64,000 nt of DNA from Cordilura impudica (taxonomy: Eukaryota > Arthropoda > Insecta > Diptera > Scathophagidae), in assembly GCA_963682025.1 (NCBI GenBank), contig OY821520.1, positions 184,011,036-184,075,035 on the forward strand, in the 5' to 3' direction. Within the stretch, counting starts at the first letter, position 1. The number at the start of each line of letters is the position of its first letter. Below, one piece after another: positions 13,112-24,952 of this stretch. Under the pieces are notes generated by a model. That model had not been told where the DNA came from and ran no database searches. It worked only from the letters and a program-made list of their open reading frames with translations. The position numbers and the translations under genes are program-made.

Positions 13112-13929
13112 TGATTACAATTCTAATGTCTTAACAGTAAAAATTTTATCATAATAGAAAATTTACAGATGCTACAGTTGGTTTTAAGATGGTTTATGTC
13201 AGATGGTTTTTGTCAAAATTTCAAGTAAATCGGAGCAAAACTTAAGAAGATACAGCATTTCCAGCGACTGGCCTCATACGGTACATCGTATATAAATCAG
13301 TTTTTAAAAAACTTTAAATCGATTTTCTCGCAAATAAATGTTCGAAGTCCGTGAACATCATGACTTAAAATCTAGTTGACCGATTCATTTGAAATTTTAC
13401 ACACTGCATCTGCACATAAATCACCAGGCAACCGCGAAGTTTTTTTTATTTTCCGTTCTCTTTCCCGTTTTTTAAAAACAAATTCCCGATATTTTGTAGC
13501 GAAAATCGTGTTTTTCACTTCAAAATGCTGTAAAAAAAAAAAAAAAAAATGAAAAATGCTTTTCTCTCAACCTCAGGAAACATGTCAACTTTTAAACGCA
13601 TTTCTACTTTTTTATTTAACATGATTCGGTAACGAGTTATGATGTTCACCGCAAAACAACAATGCCTCCGGAGATTCGCTGTCACGGACTTATTTATGAA
13701 AATTTTTAGTTGAAGTTTTTTTCAAAGATTCCCCAAATGTTATGCTATAGCATGTATATGAAATAAATAATCCAACATTATGCATATCTTCAAAAAATAA
13801 TTATGAATACACGACTTTTTTAACTTTTAAAACCTTACCCCCCTAAATTTCTGTAGATGCAATCGAAAATACGGTTGTTCCACTTTAGAGCAATTCGGTT
13901 GGTGAGTATTTTTTCTGTGTGTACATATC
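13112..13929. other. Sequence splitting the LINE reverse transcriptase
   Basis: About 800 bp lies between RT motif A (12899-13111) and the RT block beginning near 13930. It has no coding capacity. It contains a long A run (13530-13549) and a 'caaaatttcaagtaaatcgg' segment of the type found in fly interspersed repeats. I see no clear terminal repeats or target duplication, so it could be an eroded non-autonomous element. Confidence 0.4.
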
Positions 13930-14886
13930 GTTCAGGACGAATTCAATCAGTGACCGTGAATGACTCAACATAAATTCCATTGCCAGTACCTAATGGTGTA
14001 TCACAAGGTTCTATTTTGGGTCCTCTCTTATTTTCTTTGTACATTAATGATCTACCTCAACAACTTTCTCACTGCAAAATACATTTATATGCTGATGATG
14101 TCCAAATGTACATTAGTAATTTGGGCGGCTCGATTCATGACTGCTCATCTAAGCTCAATGACGATCTTAAAAAAAGTATATGAATGTGTACAACAAGTAG
14201 TCTCCATCTTAACCCTAAAAAGCCAAAATGCCTTATCATCTCAAAAAGAAAACAGAACATCCCACCTGACATTTCTGTTATATTAGGTGATCAAACTATT
14301 GAATTCGTGGAATCAACAAAGAATCTTGGAATAATTTTCAAAAATTCCCTCAGATGGAATACACATATAAATGCTGGTAGTGGAAGTACATTTGCTATGC
14401 TGCGAACATTATACCCCACTCAGTACCTTACTCCGGTGAAGAATCGCGAACTTCTTGCCAAAACCTGTCATGCCTAAACTGCCGTACGGATGCGAAATAT
14501 TCGCTAGCTTTGATGCTCGTAGTAGAACCAGGTTGAAAGCTGCTTACAATGCTGTACTGAGATACGTCTATTGCATAAAAAGATATGATGGAACATCACC
14601 TTATTCAAAAACCTTATATGGCGTAGGCTTTGATGATCTGTTAAAGATTATATCATTAATCTTCTTACATAAGATAATATATACGACTGAGCCAAATTAT
14701 TTATACAGTCGTCTTCGATTTGCCCGATCAAACAGGGAAATGAAACTTATTCTGGTTCGACACCATAGTCTTATATCTGATTGGCAATTTTTTATTAACT
14801 CTGTACGTCTCTGGAACTCATCACCCTCCAGCAAATATTTTATTTTCAAGTTTTTAAATATACAATCTTGGAAAAATTCAACATAA
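13930..14886 (+). pseudogene. CR1/L2-like LINE reverse transcriptase, 3' part
   Basis: After a broken lead-in (IQSVTVNDS) the frame reads [20 protein letters not shown] and then [11 protein letters not shown], the RT block with the YADD catalytic pair. Next comes SLHLNPKKPKCLIISKR and NLGIIFKNSLRWNTHI, all in the order expected of a LINE RT. A stop at 14181-14183 interrupts one frame (a TGA where the reading otherwise continues), and a frameshift near 14455-14477 leads into a C-terminal piece (RLKAAYNAVLRYVY..., 14476-14886). The family is a CR1/L2-type non-LTR element by motif wording; the subclade is not certain. Confidence 0.75.
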
Positions 14887-14888
14887 TC

Positions 14889-15882
14889 CTGAATACCAAT
14901 TTGGTTTCAGGCATAATCACGGCACTCCTGAGCAATGCCATCGTATAGTAGCCTTTGTAAGGCATACCTTGGAGACAAAAAAGTATTGCTCTGGCATCTT
15001 CTTTGATGTGCAACAAGCATTTGACAAAGTCTGGCATAATGGCTTATTTTTCAAACTTAAAAAACTGCTTCCAACACCATTTTATTTGCTATTTAAATCG
15101 TATTTAAGTGAGCGACATTTCTACGTGAAAGTAAATGACCAAAAATCACAAATTTATAGTATCAATGGAGGCGTTCCGCAAGGCTGCGTCTTGGGGCCAA
15201 TTCTTTATACAATATTTACTTCAGATATGCCTATCACTGATAACGTTTTAATTGCAACTTACGCCGATGATTCAGAAATATTAGCTTCCAGCACTTGTCC
15301 CATTGAAACTTCACATCTTGTACAAATAGAACTGGATAAAATTGAAAATTGGCTAAACAGATGGAACATTATCATCATCACTTTACGAAAGGGTAGCTGT
15401 CCAAGTTTGTCTATTAACATTAGTCAAATTCCTCAAAAAGAGAGTGTAAAATATCTTGGGCTTCATATTGACAAAATATTAACATAGAAAGATCACATCA
15501 AAGCCAAGAAAGAACATTTAAAATTAAGTCCCAACTGAATCTTGAAACCAAGGTAGTCATATATAAAACTATCCTTAAGCCACTATGGACGTATGGAATA
15601 CAGATGTGGGGAACAGCCAGCAATTCAAATATTGAGATATTACAGCGATATCAAAATAAAACTCTAAGGTCAATTGTCAATGCTCCGTGGTTTGTATCCA
15701 ATAAAAACATACATTATGATTTATTTATTCCAAAGGTGAAAGAAGAAATCAACAGATTAAGTTCAAACTATCTAAAAGGATTAAGTAATCACTGCAACCC
15801 ACTGGCTATATCTTTACTCGATGACTTTGAAGAAGTAAGAAGGCTTAAACGGCATCATGTATTTGATTTACTATTCCGTTAA
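14889..15882 (+). pseudogene. Jockey-clade LINE, 5'-truncated RT relic
   Basis: Starts in mid reverse transcriptase with EYQFGFRHNHGTPEQ, then FFDVQQAFDKVWHNG (motif A), GGVPQGCVLGPILYTIFTSD (motif B) and TYADDSEILAS (YADD). It continues through VKYLGLHIDK and, after a frameshift near 15480-15600, MWGTASNSNIEILQRYQNK, which is the conserved Jockey C-terminus. The wording is distinctly Jockey rather than CR1, so this is a different element from the LINE relic ending two bases upstream. Everything 5' of the RT is missing. The YADD pair is intact but the ORF is broken. Confidence 0.85.
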
Positions 15883-16360
15883 AACAAGAAAAAAATAGAA
15901 TACTCTCAAAATGTAATTTCTTGTTATATTATTAAAATTCTTTCATTTTGAAAATACTCATTTTTAATAGATTTTTGTTAATAATTATTATCTTAGACAT
16001 TTGCAAATATCTCTAATTTCCTATTGCTAATATGTTGTTGTTTTCAATGGAGTCTAACAACAAATTTAAATCTTTAAATGTATCTAATTTGCTTATTATC
16101 CTTAAATGGATAGATTGTAAATAATGTTTGCCATGAAAAAAAAAGTTTTTAAATATAACGTTCCATACTGTTTTAATTTTGCAAATTCTAGTGTGTAATA
16201 TTTTTGCTAATGTATTATTAATTTTTTTTGTACTATTATAAATTACAACCTAACAAATCAATGTATGCATGTCAATATAAGATCACACACTTTAATTAAA
16301 AAGATGTACATATATCTTCTTGTGTGTGATATCAATGTTAAATAAATAAAAATAAAGATC
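15883..16360 (+). other. Probable 3' UTR and tail of the Jockey relic
   Basis: AT-rich non-coding sequence following the Jockey RT stop, ending in 'aaataaataaaaataaagatc' with two AATAAA-type signals near 16340-16357. It includes a hairpin-capable segment at 16285-16335, where ATCACACAC pairs with GTGTGTGAT. The boundary is inferred, not proven by a target duplication. Confidence 0.4.
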
Positions 16361-16444
16361 ATCATTATATTTAGTAAGGCCACTTACTTCTCTCAAAAAA
16401 TATTTAAACCAAATTTTAAAAGATCTATACATTATTTCTCTTAT

Positions 16445-17360
16445 TTTATAGATTTGGGGGAGATCGGGTATAAGCTTTTTATGGGGACTATGACTAAAAA
16501 TGGTCCAACAAGGTTCATTATTGGACTACTGATTAGTGTATGTAATATACACAATACACCAAATTTTATCGAAGTATACGATAATATGGTTCTTACGACA
16601 AATTTTAGTTGGTCTGATAGGGGTCACTTGTATGGGGCCTAGGTCTGAACATGCACCGATTTTCACCCATTTCATTTTCGTTCATACCAAATTGCATCAA
16701 AATATGTTCATATTTTCGGCCTGCAGATTGATTATAAAGTTTACATGGACAGACAGACGGCGGACGGGTGGTCGTCGACGTTACCATTTAGTAATCTAGT
16801 CCCCATATAGTAGTGATATCCGACGTGAAGTTTTTTATATAAAGAATATGCTCAAAAATGGTCCGATTAAGCCCATATTTATTGGGCTCACTTATGCATT
16901 CCGGAAACATATACAAACCAAATTTGAGTCAAATTTGTTTTACTTATAAGTCATTAGATTTCAGTGAATATCGGATAGCTAATTTATATAAGGATTATGA
17001 CTAAAGTTCGTCCCCTTATTTTTGGAGTGATGATCTATGATTGTAATAGGTACTCACAAAAAAAATTTCATCACTATATAATTATATAAAAAACGGGATC
17101 ATAGGGTTATATAGCTCAATTCCATGCGGAATTCTCATTTGGGGTCTGGGTCTGAACGCGCATCGATTTTCAATAATACAATAATTGCTGCATACAGAAA
17201 ACTAATTCATTATGGCTACAGAATCTATACCCAACCGAATTGAGGTAATATTAATTAGGATAACACAATCCGGTTGTTGATTTATTCTCTATGTGTACCA
17301 ACATATGATTAATAAGAGCTTATATACCAAATTTTATTGATGCAGTCTTTGCATGAAAAA
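16445..17360 (-). repeat. Diverged HINE/DINE-like repeat
   Basis: In minus orientation this matches the core of the 6131-6905 family: the 'ggtctgaacatgcaccgatt' segment near 16650, 'catggacagacagacgg' near 16743 (remnant of the microsatellite), and 'gatatccgacgtgaag' near 16815. It appears to contain two diverged partial copies in series, since a second 'ggtctgaacgcgcatcgatt' occurs near 17150. Confidence 0.6.
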
Positions 17361-17529
17361 AAAAACGCTTCATCTCGCTTTGTATTCTCTCCGATTTTTC
17401 CGCATTTTTAAAATGTGAGTTTTGGGCGAAAATATATTAATATGAATAGCTCTGTATATTGTATCAATTTGATCTGAGAACAGTGTCTTCGTATCTTCAG
17501 TTACAAGATTGGTTGTATCCAACTCGATA

Positions 17530-18660
17530 TACAGGGTCCGCCATCTTTTATGTCGGTATGGCAAGACCTAATAACTTTGACGTTTCTCAATCGATTGACA
17601 TAGGAATACACGTGTTTGAAACGCCAACTCAGTACAATTTTTATCATGTATCGATTTACAACAAAACAGTGCGTCAAAATAGTGACGCTGTAGATTTTAA
17701 ATAGTCGTTCAATTGAGTTAACTCAACGTGCATATCGTCGAGAATATCGTGGTGAAGAACAAAATCATTCGGGACACGGAACATTCGATGATAGCGTGCT
17801 TCAATGCACCAGACGTGGTTAAAGCAGTAAGATAGAGTGTTGCGTGAACACAAATGGGCCATATCTCACCACGCTCACCATTTTGGCGTCAGTGAAACGG
17901 CGGAAAGATGATTTGTATTTATTTACGTATAAACTGCAATTGACTTAAAGAAGTTTGCTGGCAAACCGGCCACGTCGGCCAAACAGTCGCTCGATTGGTT
18001 CATACTAAAACTAACCTTTGAAAGCAAATCTTTATTACCTACGAGCCCCACTTCACAATCTGTGGTGGCGTTAACACGCAAATTTGGGGAAATGAGAATC
18101 CAAACGAGATCCAGAAAATAGCATTGCATGACCAAAAAGTAACTGTTTGGGCCGGCATTTGCATAAAAATTACCATGGCCCATTTTTCTTCAAAGAAAGC
18201 AAAACTGTCAATGAGAAACGATATCGGTAGATATTAGCATATTATGTCTAGCCGAAAATGCGTGAAGATGATCTGGACGGTTACTGACTCCAACAACATG
18301 CAGTTTATGCAACAAAGACTCCCAGGACGTGTGACGTCAAAAGAGGCGATATTGACCGGTCACCAGTTCTCCAGGTCTGGCCCATCCGGAATTTTTTGTG
18401 ATATTATTTGAAGAGAAAAGTATACGTCAACAAATCTCAGACCATTGACGAATTCATGGCAAATATTTGTGCCGAAATCATCGCTATGCTGCCCGAGATT
18501 CAAAAAGGGCACATTCTGCCGCGGTCCATAGAGGCAGCCATTTGATTGATGTTGCATTCAAAAACTACTCCAAATTAATTGAAATGGACCAAGTCGTATA
18601 TGGACATCAATGTTTTTTTTTAATATTGTTCAATACAAATATATAGGTGGCGCCCCTGTA
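17530..18660 (+). mobile_element. mariner/Tc1-type element with visible terminal repeats
   Basis: The left end reads TACAGGGTCCGCCATCTTTT and the right end, on the minus strand, TACAGGGGCGCCACCTATAT. These are imperfect terminal inverted repeats about 1.13 kb apart, each at a TA. The interior is a decayed plus-strand transposase: ELTQRAYRREYRGE near 17720 (N-terminal HTH region), QIWGNENPNEIQ and HDQKVTVWAGICI near 18070-18165, and KVYVNKSQTIDEFMANI near 18415-18475. These match an insect Tc1/mariner-superfamily group in order. Multiple stops and frameshifts make it inactive. Confidence 0.75.
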
Positions 18661-19041
18661 TAGCCTAAATAGCCAAACTATTTCCGAAAAAAAAACTATA
18701 AAAAACTTATGCAATTTTCCAGTTTTACATCAAGTGCACATTGGTCGTTGCCTTGTGTAATTAGGACATAGAATTTCAAGGACTGAAGAAGAAAAATATG
18801 CAAAAAATAAAATAAAATTCTGTGCATTTATAATTCTGTGTTGTATTTCGATAAGATTTTAATCTCTTTAATTATAGTATTGGAAACTTTAAAGTGCATT
18901 ATATATCGTAGTTTAAAAATATGCGTTGATGAATATGATTTGAAAAGAAAAAATAATAATTATAAATAAAAGATATAGCAACCTATATGAATTACAGTTA
19001 AATTTTCGAAAAAAATATATATATATTAATGTGCAGCTATA
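18661..19041. other. No feature recognised
   Basis: AT-rich DNA between a mariner-type element and a TA microsatellite. No coding or repeat-family signal was identified. Confidence 0.5.
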
Positions 19042-19054
19042 TATTATATATATA

Positions 19055-19111
<57 letters not shown>
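19042..19111. repeat. (TA)n microsatellite
   Basis: Nearly pure alternating TA over about 70 bp, with a short TAATTA interruption near 19055-19060. Confidence 0.95.
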
Positions 19112-19114
<3 letters not shown>

Positions 19115-19115
<1 letters not shown>

Positions 19116-19402
19116 TGCAGCTCGCATTATTCACTATGAAATTGCAAAAAAAAAGTGTACTTATTACCAACTTTGAGAACACATTTTTTTGTGAATGCTT
19201 AAAGGTAAAATATGAAAAAGTACCACTTGTTTTTGATACTTTGAAATGTATTGCGGCAAACATATTTGGACAACAACTAAACAATAACAATGCCAAAGAA
19301 ATTCATGGTTTAGTTTATAACTATTATGCAAATTGTTTCAAATTCCATCGCATAAAATCAATATTGGAGGATAAATTCGTTGGCTGGTGTGACACAGTTT
19401 AA
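19115..19402 (+). CDS. Unrecognised 95-codon open frame
   Basis: The frame opens at 19115 directly after the TA microsatellite and stops at 19402. Its translation has a balanced, coding-like composition (two Cys pairs, mixed charge, and FENTFFCECLKVKYEKV and AKEIHGLVYNYYANC segments), unlike the low-complexity frames around it. It could be the last exon of a gene or the C-terminus of a transposase whose upstream part was lost. I recognise no family. The start codon used is not a confident initiation site. Confidence 0.25.
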
Positions 19403-21845
19403 GTGACAGATTTATGTGTGGCAAGTTTCTGATAAGATTTTATAAATTCGACCTTATACAACGTGTAACAAATATCAAATTTTTGCACACCCATGAACAA
19501 AATTGTATACACGTGAAACGAAATACCATGTGTAGTAAAAGTGCGTATTCAGTATTTCATTGCCACCTCTTCATTCCTTTTTAAAGGACTTTAGTTTTTT
19601 TAAAAGATATACGTATTCTTTTAAAAATACTTATTTCTTTTATATAATGAAAAAATGTATGTCAAATGAATGAGGGTTGTCTCTGTTATTTAAATACAAA
19701 TTTTTGTGTTATTTTTTGAGAACAAAATGATGCGCAATTTGTCCTCTCACTTTTTCATCCTTGAATATTTCCAATAAAATATAATACTAAAAGTTTATAT
19801 ATATGTGGCAGGCCATGGCATGTATATATTATATTTACGTAGGCTAATTTGTATATGGTACTTATTTTATTTAGAATATGTAAGGGGTACTCCTTAACAT
19901 GAAAGTAACATAATTTTGAAAATTGTTTTCGATTATAGTTAAGGGGCCGTTAGCGGACCTTAATCTTTATGTGAGTGACAGGGTAAACGGATGCAAATTT
20001 CATTTTCAAGTAGAAATAATTTATGATTGTAGATGGTTTACAAAGCTCAAAATTCTTGAGAACGCTTAAATTTTAATTGTTTTTATATTTTCTTTGGTAT
20101 GGGTCCACTTTATCCCTTTGACAAGTCGTGCCTTATCAATATTTTTACACCTTCAATAGTGTGACAGCGGTGTCCGGATACGCCAAAGTAATATATATCC
20201 AGTGTATGAAAGAACTATTATCCTTTTTGGAATAACATTTTTTGGAGCATATTTCTTCGAAAAATGAGCCAATTTATTTTGGAAATTAAAAAAATATATT
20301 TGTGAGCTAATAATAATAGGTTATAAATCATTGGGAATCTGGCAAGCAGGTGTCGCATATGAGAAGATTGGTTGAATTGTTGCTACAAACTGCGTTCGAG
20401 CAACTTACACAAGCTTTTCGTATTTTCTTCTCTTTTGGTCTTGTTGTTTGCGAAAATAACAACTTCCTGCAACTGCGATATGACCAGTGGCGACTTGATT
20501 TTGTACGTGGGATATTTCTCCTGTTAAATTGTGCAAAATTTCTAATCCAGAAACATCTTGTATTGCTGGTCGAATAAGCAATTTTGCATATACCTTATTC
20601 TTTATTTTTTTTACACATCTCAAAGAATACATTTTTCAAAAATTTTATACGACGGATACTTCAGCTGAATTGTGGATTGTGTTTCATATAAATAATATGT
20701 GTCAATGCTGCTATATCGGTAGCATATATAATAATGCTAATGGCCATCGACTTACTCTGTATTTAGTAGTAAATTCTCCTAATATTTTAACCATATTATC
20801 AGCACTTTCTTTATCACGTATTAAACATTATAAATTCGTATTTAGCAGTCAAATTTGGTTATGATTCAGGCTTTGAATTGTAGATTTTTTTACTGAAGAC
20901 AAAATTATTATTATTTTTCAAAAAATAAATATATGTTATGCTTAACGTACATATAAATACATTTACTTGTCGCTATGCGGTTGCATATTTAACGGCATGA
21001 ACCGTTTGTTTTTTTCCCACGATTCCAACTAGTGTCCAGTTCCATGTAATCAATGTTCGCTCGAGTAGTAAGGAAGCGAAGGAAATATCTATTGTCATAT
21101 TTCTTCGCGAATTTTTTTATGCACTAAGGTCCAAATCTGTTCTTTCAACAACGTTTGTTTAATGATCGCTTATATCACACATTTCAGTGGACAAAATACT
21201 CTCTAATATATCTTTTGATCTATTGTGTCACACCGTTGCCGTTATATATTCCATTTTATTGACTGAAATTTACCAGAAACTTTACATGACACTTGCTCAG
21301 TATCTGATGCTTCCGAGGAATATATTCATCATTAGAACCGAAAAATTCCTCCTCTCGCTATCAAATTCACTTAATATTGTTACGAAATTTTATTTTCTTT
21401 AAATAAATAAAACAGCAAACCCGAATTATTCATTTCAATATATATTAATCCTGTTTTTTGCAAAAACGTTATAAAGCTTAAATTAATTGAAAATTGTACG
21501 TGGTGTACGTTTTAGTTCCCGAGAGGTAAGTGTGTGAAGAATGGAATGCTTTTTATATCCCTCAGTTTTGGCGCGCATTTTATAATTTATTCTTTTGTTA
21601 GGCTTTATCCATTCTTTCTATTATTAATCAATAAAATGCAGTGTTGTATTTCCATTCGGAGTTAATTTAATCGCAACCGGAACCGTTTTATTAAAAATCG
21701 TTACAATGTATTTAGAATTTCTAATAAAATTAATATCTAAGGAAGGACTCATATGAAACTCACTATATGAAACTCAATTCAATTATACCCGGCCACAAAA
21801 CAATTAAGAATGAAATTGTAATGTTAATGTGTTGTTGAATATTTT
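19403..21845. other. No confident gene
   Basis: Mostly AT-rich. Better-balanced stretches at 20340-20640 and 21000-21400 give minus-strand readings with patches of plausible protein: an FFGSNDEYIPRKHQ-like acidic stretch near 21330 and a GHIAVAGSCYFRKQQDQK stretch near 20440. Both are interrupted and neither resembles a family clearly enough to call. Confidence 0.4.
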
Positions 21846-21850
21846 AGTTT

Positions 21851-22284
21851 CGGTTCACACAAGGCAATTTTTGTTGCTCAAATTCTTTTAAAGTTGCCTT
21901 AATGTTCACACAGAGAATTTTTTAGTTTCCTTTTGCTTCCAAATTCTTAGTTTGTTCACTGTTCATTTTATTTAGTTTGTGTAAAAAGAATTTACTATTA
22001 GTTCAAAGTGAAAAATCTATTTGTGTGAAAAATGGAAGTGAATAAAAAAATAAAATAATAAAAAAATAATAAAATGAAATAATAATAATAATTTTTCACA
22101 GCGAAGCAAAGAATTAAAAGAAATTTCAAATAATAACTCGTAGTTATTTTAGCGTTTATTATTACGAATGACACAACAAAACGAGTTTCCGAGTACAAGC
22201 AACTTCATACCAATTACCGCTCTTCATTCCCCTCTCTCCAACAAACTCAAAAGTTGCGTAGCAAAAATTGCCCCATGTGAACCG
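21851..22284. mobile_element. MITE-like inverted-repeat element
   Basis: The left end reads CGGTTCACACAAGGCAATTT and the right end, on the minus strand, CGGTTCACATGGGGCAATTT. They form terminal inverted repeats of at least 27 bp around about 430 bp of AT-rich, non-coding DNA. The repeats may extend a few bases outwards. No transposase and no certain target duplication were seen, so the superfamily is open. Confidence 0.65.
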
Positions 22285-22289
22285 GGACT

Positions 22290-23228
22290 CACAATTCCAG
22301 AATAATGGCAATGTATTGTTGAATGTATTAAAACTCATAAAAACTATGAATTCAATGTAGCACTTAATAATTTAAAATTCCTAAAAGGTTATATACCCAA
22401 AATCTTGTTGAAGTAATAGGAATTCCCACAATGGTCAAATACATTTTTGCGTCCAAATCTTATAAAAAGAGAAAATATGCAATTTTCGTACAATTTGTAT
22501 CTGGGTACCCGTGCTCCCCTGTCACTCTGGAGAGTGAAATCTTCATTATTGCATGATAATTTCAAAATGAAATAGCTTAAGAAGTTTTTCAGAATCACTT
22601 TATAAAACGATTTATCTATTTTTTGCCCGTCCGTCCGTCTGCTTGTTATTTAAATGTTTTGGGCCGATTATATGCTCCAACTATAAAAATGTTTTGAAGA
22701 AAATTAGATAAAATGTTTTTTATATCCGAAAGACGGTATAAAAATGAGGATCTATTCTGATCCTGGCTCTATTCTGATCCTCATTTTGACCTAGACTCAT
22801 GAACGGCATGGCGGGTTTTAAGTGATTAGTAATTGCGTTAAACTAACTTTTAGCAAGAGAGTAAAAAATTGTAAATAATTGATGATACAAATGTAGTAAA
22901 AATTTATTTATTTTAGTTTTAGCATTTTTGTGAAAATTGTTTTGAGGATACACTTAGTCCCAAAACTTTATATTTAATTTTTTCAAAGAAATTAACTTTT
23001 TAATAGAAACATATTAAAATTTTTATTTTTTTATTGAACAGGATAAAAAGTCACAATTCAAATACATAGTTAAACAATAAATAAAAAAAAAAATATCTAA
23101 AATTCAATCACGTTAGCAATAGCAAAATTCTACATTCAACGTATTGTTGCGCACTTTGGGATAAATTCGCAAATTTTTAATGGCTTGTATGTCCTTTAGC
23201 ATCGAAAACTTCTTTAAGTCCTTTAGGC
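22290..23228. other. No gene; fly-repeat traces
   Basis: Contains 'cccgtccgtccgtctgcttg' near 22625, a trace of the GTCC-bearing repeats seen elsewhere, and a perfect short inverted repeat CACTCTGGAGAGTG near 22524. Otherwise AT-rich with no coding signal. Confidence 0.4.
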
Positions 23229-23943
23229 ATAACTCACAGCGATATAATCTTTTGCTTTAATAAAACTAATTACCAAGATTTACAACTCCATCTATTCCAA
23301 ATTGACTGGATAGATGTGTTGTCGCGTTGCAATGATAACTTGGACTTGTCTTTGCATACATTTTATCATCACCTCTTTGAATGTTTCTCGGCATCTGTAC
23401 CTAAAACGTTACCTCCTAAATCGAATGGTCCTCCTTGGAATACAAAACATCTATCTCAAAATGTACAAAAATTATATAAAATATGGAACATTGATAGATT
23501 ATATGAAATACTCGTTATCAAGATCGGAATTTATTACTGCTAATCAATTGGCCTATAATAACTATTTAATTAAAGTAAGAAATAATCTAAAAAATAATCC
23601 AAAATCATTTTATAAATTTATTAATTCTTATAGACGTACTGCGGACTTTCGTTCGGTTATGAAGTACGGTAATTTAGAATCTTCAGATGATAACTCCATA
23701 AGTAATATGTTTGCAGACTTTTTTGCATCAACTTATTCTTCAACAATATTTAATAGCAATAATCTGTATCCATACATAATATCGGAATCTTCAATTATTA
23801 ATATACCATCCATCAATCAACATACAGTTCTGAATGCCCTGACAAAATTGAAATTGTCGTATGCTGCTGGTCCTGACTGTGTTGCATTTTAAAGCGTTGC
23901 GCACATTCATTGTATATTCCTTTGACTCATATGTTTAACATAT
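23229..23943 (+). pseudogene. CR1-like LINE copy 1, 5' segment (EN-RT linker)
   Basis: Matches the minus-strand LINE at 59913-62904 from its CNDNLDLCLHTFYHHLFECF region onward, beginning near 23229, so the copy is 5'-truncated. A deletion of about 20 bp near 23460 relative to that copy shifts the frame from 23316-23543 to 23314-23892. The segment includes NNLKNNPKSFYKFINS and LTKLKLSYAAGPDCV, the linker that precedes RT motif 1 in this family. It stops at 23943, where a DNA transposon is inserted; the LINE resumes at 27673. Confidence 0.85.
23940..23943. repeat. 4-bp target duplication ATAT, left
   Basis: ATAT before the transposon is repeated at 27673-27676. The uninterrupted LINE copy at the equivalent place (minus strand near 61460) has ATAT only once. 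Confidence 0.85.
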
Positions 23944-24525
23944 GGGTAAAAACATATGAAATCAACCGAAAATATTAACATTTGTGACCTCATCACCTCC
24001 AAATTTGATAAGATTTTGTACACATGATCTATGGATCGGCACAATAATATTTGCCAACTTTCAGACATATAGCCGTCGAACTTTCAGAATAATGGCCATT
24101 CAAATTTGGCAAAAATCAATAAAAATGCACTCTGATGCCTTTACACAATTTTTAATATCTCGAAAAGTATTCATTGTACGTTAATAATGAAGGGCTCATT
24201 TTACAGACTAAAACATGCGCCATTCCAAAAAAAATTTTTTTCAAATTTTCGATCAAGGATAATGTAAATGAAAAAAGGACTAAAATTTCCAAAGGATATT
24301 TCTCGAAAATCAATATTTTTAAAAATTTCAAAAAAATATATTTTAATTCTTATTATGTTTTGTACAAGTCTGTCAAATTTCAATGTGGAGTCTTTATTAC
24401 AACATGAGTTATTAAGAAAAAAGCAGGAGAAGGTTTATGTATTTCATGAAATGTACCAAAATACAAAAAGGTGACAAATTACAAAAAGAAGGACAAATCA
24501 AATGTAAAGGAACTTTTTCGACTTT
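23944..24525 (+). repeat. Left terminal inverted repeat, transposon 1
   Basis: Pairs with 27101-27672. The first 24 bp are a perfect match and similarity continues to 'ggaactttttcgacttt'. The open frames that seem conserved between the two ends (24174-24407 with 27219-27452; 24201-24383 with 27243-27425) exist only because the DNA is inverted-repeated. Confidence 0.85.
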
Positions 24526-24952
24526 ACAACCTAGGCGATATATATATATTTATATATTTATTGCCTGTTCACACAAAAAATGTACAAATATTTTATGAAC
24601 TGTGGTCGGCTTATTGGCAGTAGCAAATTCAGTCCCTATTTAAAAAACATTTTATGACCCGTACTTCACGCAAATTTTCCAATTCAAGAAAAGCAAGGCG
24701 TGTATTTTTTTACCTGAAATCTATTTTTTGTACCAAAAAAAAAACACTGTAAAGAGTTCAGAGACTGTAAGTCAAACTTCAGTTGAATACTAGATTTCAA
24801 AAGTGCTAAACGTCAAAGTGTTATAGTGTTAAAGTGACTTGATCGTTTGAAAAAACAAAAAAAAGAGACTAAATATTTAAATAAATTATAATTATTGTCA
24901 ATACAAAAAAGTCGTGCACAATTCATTCGGTTGTGGTATTTAAAAAAAAAAT

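Noticed and set aside
16285..16335. Hairpin with ATCACACAC arms as a possible ncRNA or microRNA precursor
   Set aside because: The stem is interrupted and it lies in the probable 3' UTR of a Jockey relic; no other evidence of an RNA gene.
20405..20632. 75-codon minus-strand frame with protein-like composition
   Set aside because: It overlaps open frames on the other strand and no domain or transposon family could be recognised.
24174..24407. Open frames that look conserved with a second copy at 27219-27452 (and 24201-24383 with 27243-27425)
   Set aside because: They lie in the two terminal inverted repeats of transposon 1, so the similarity is of the DNA and not evidence of a protein.
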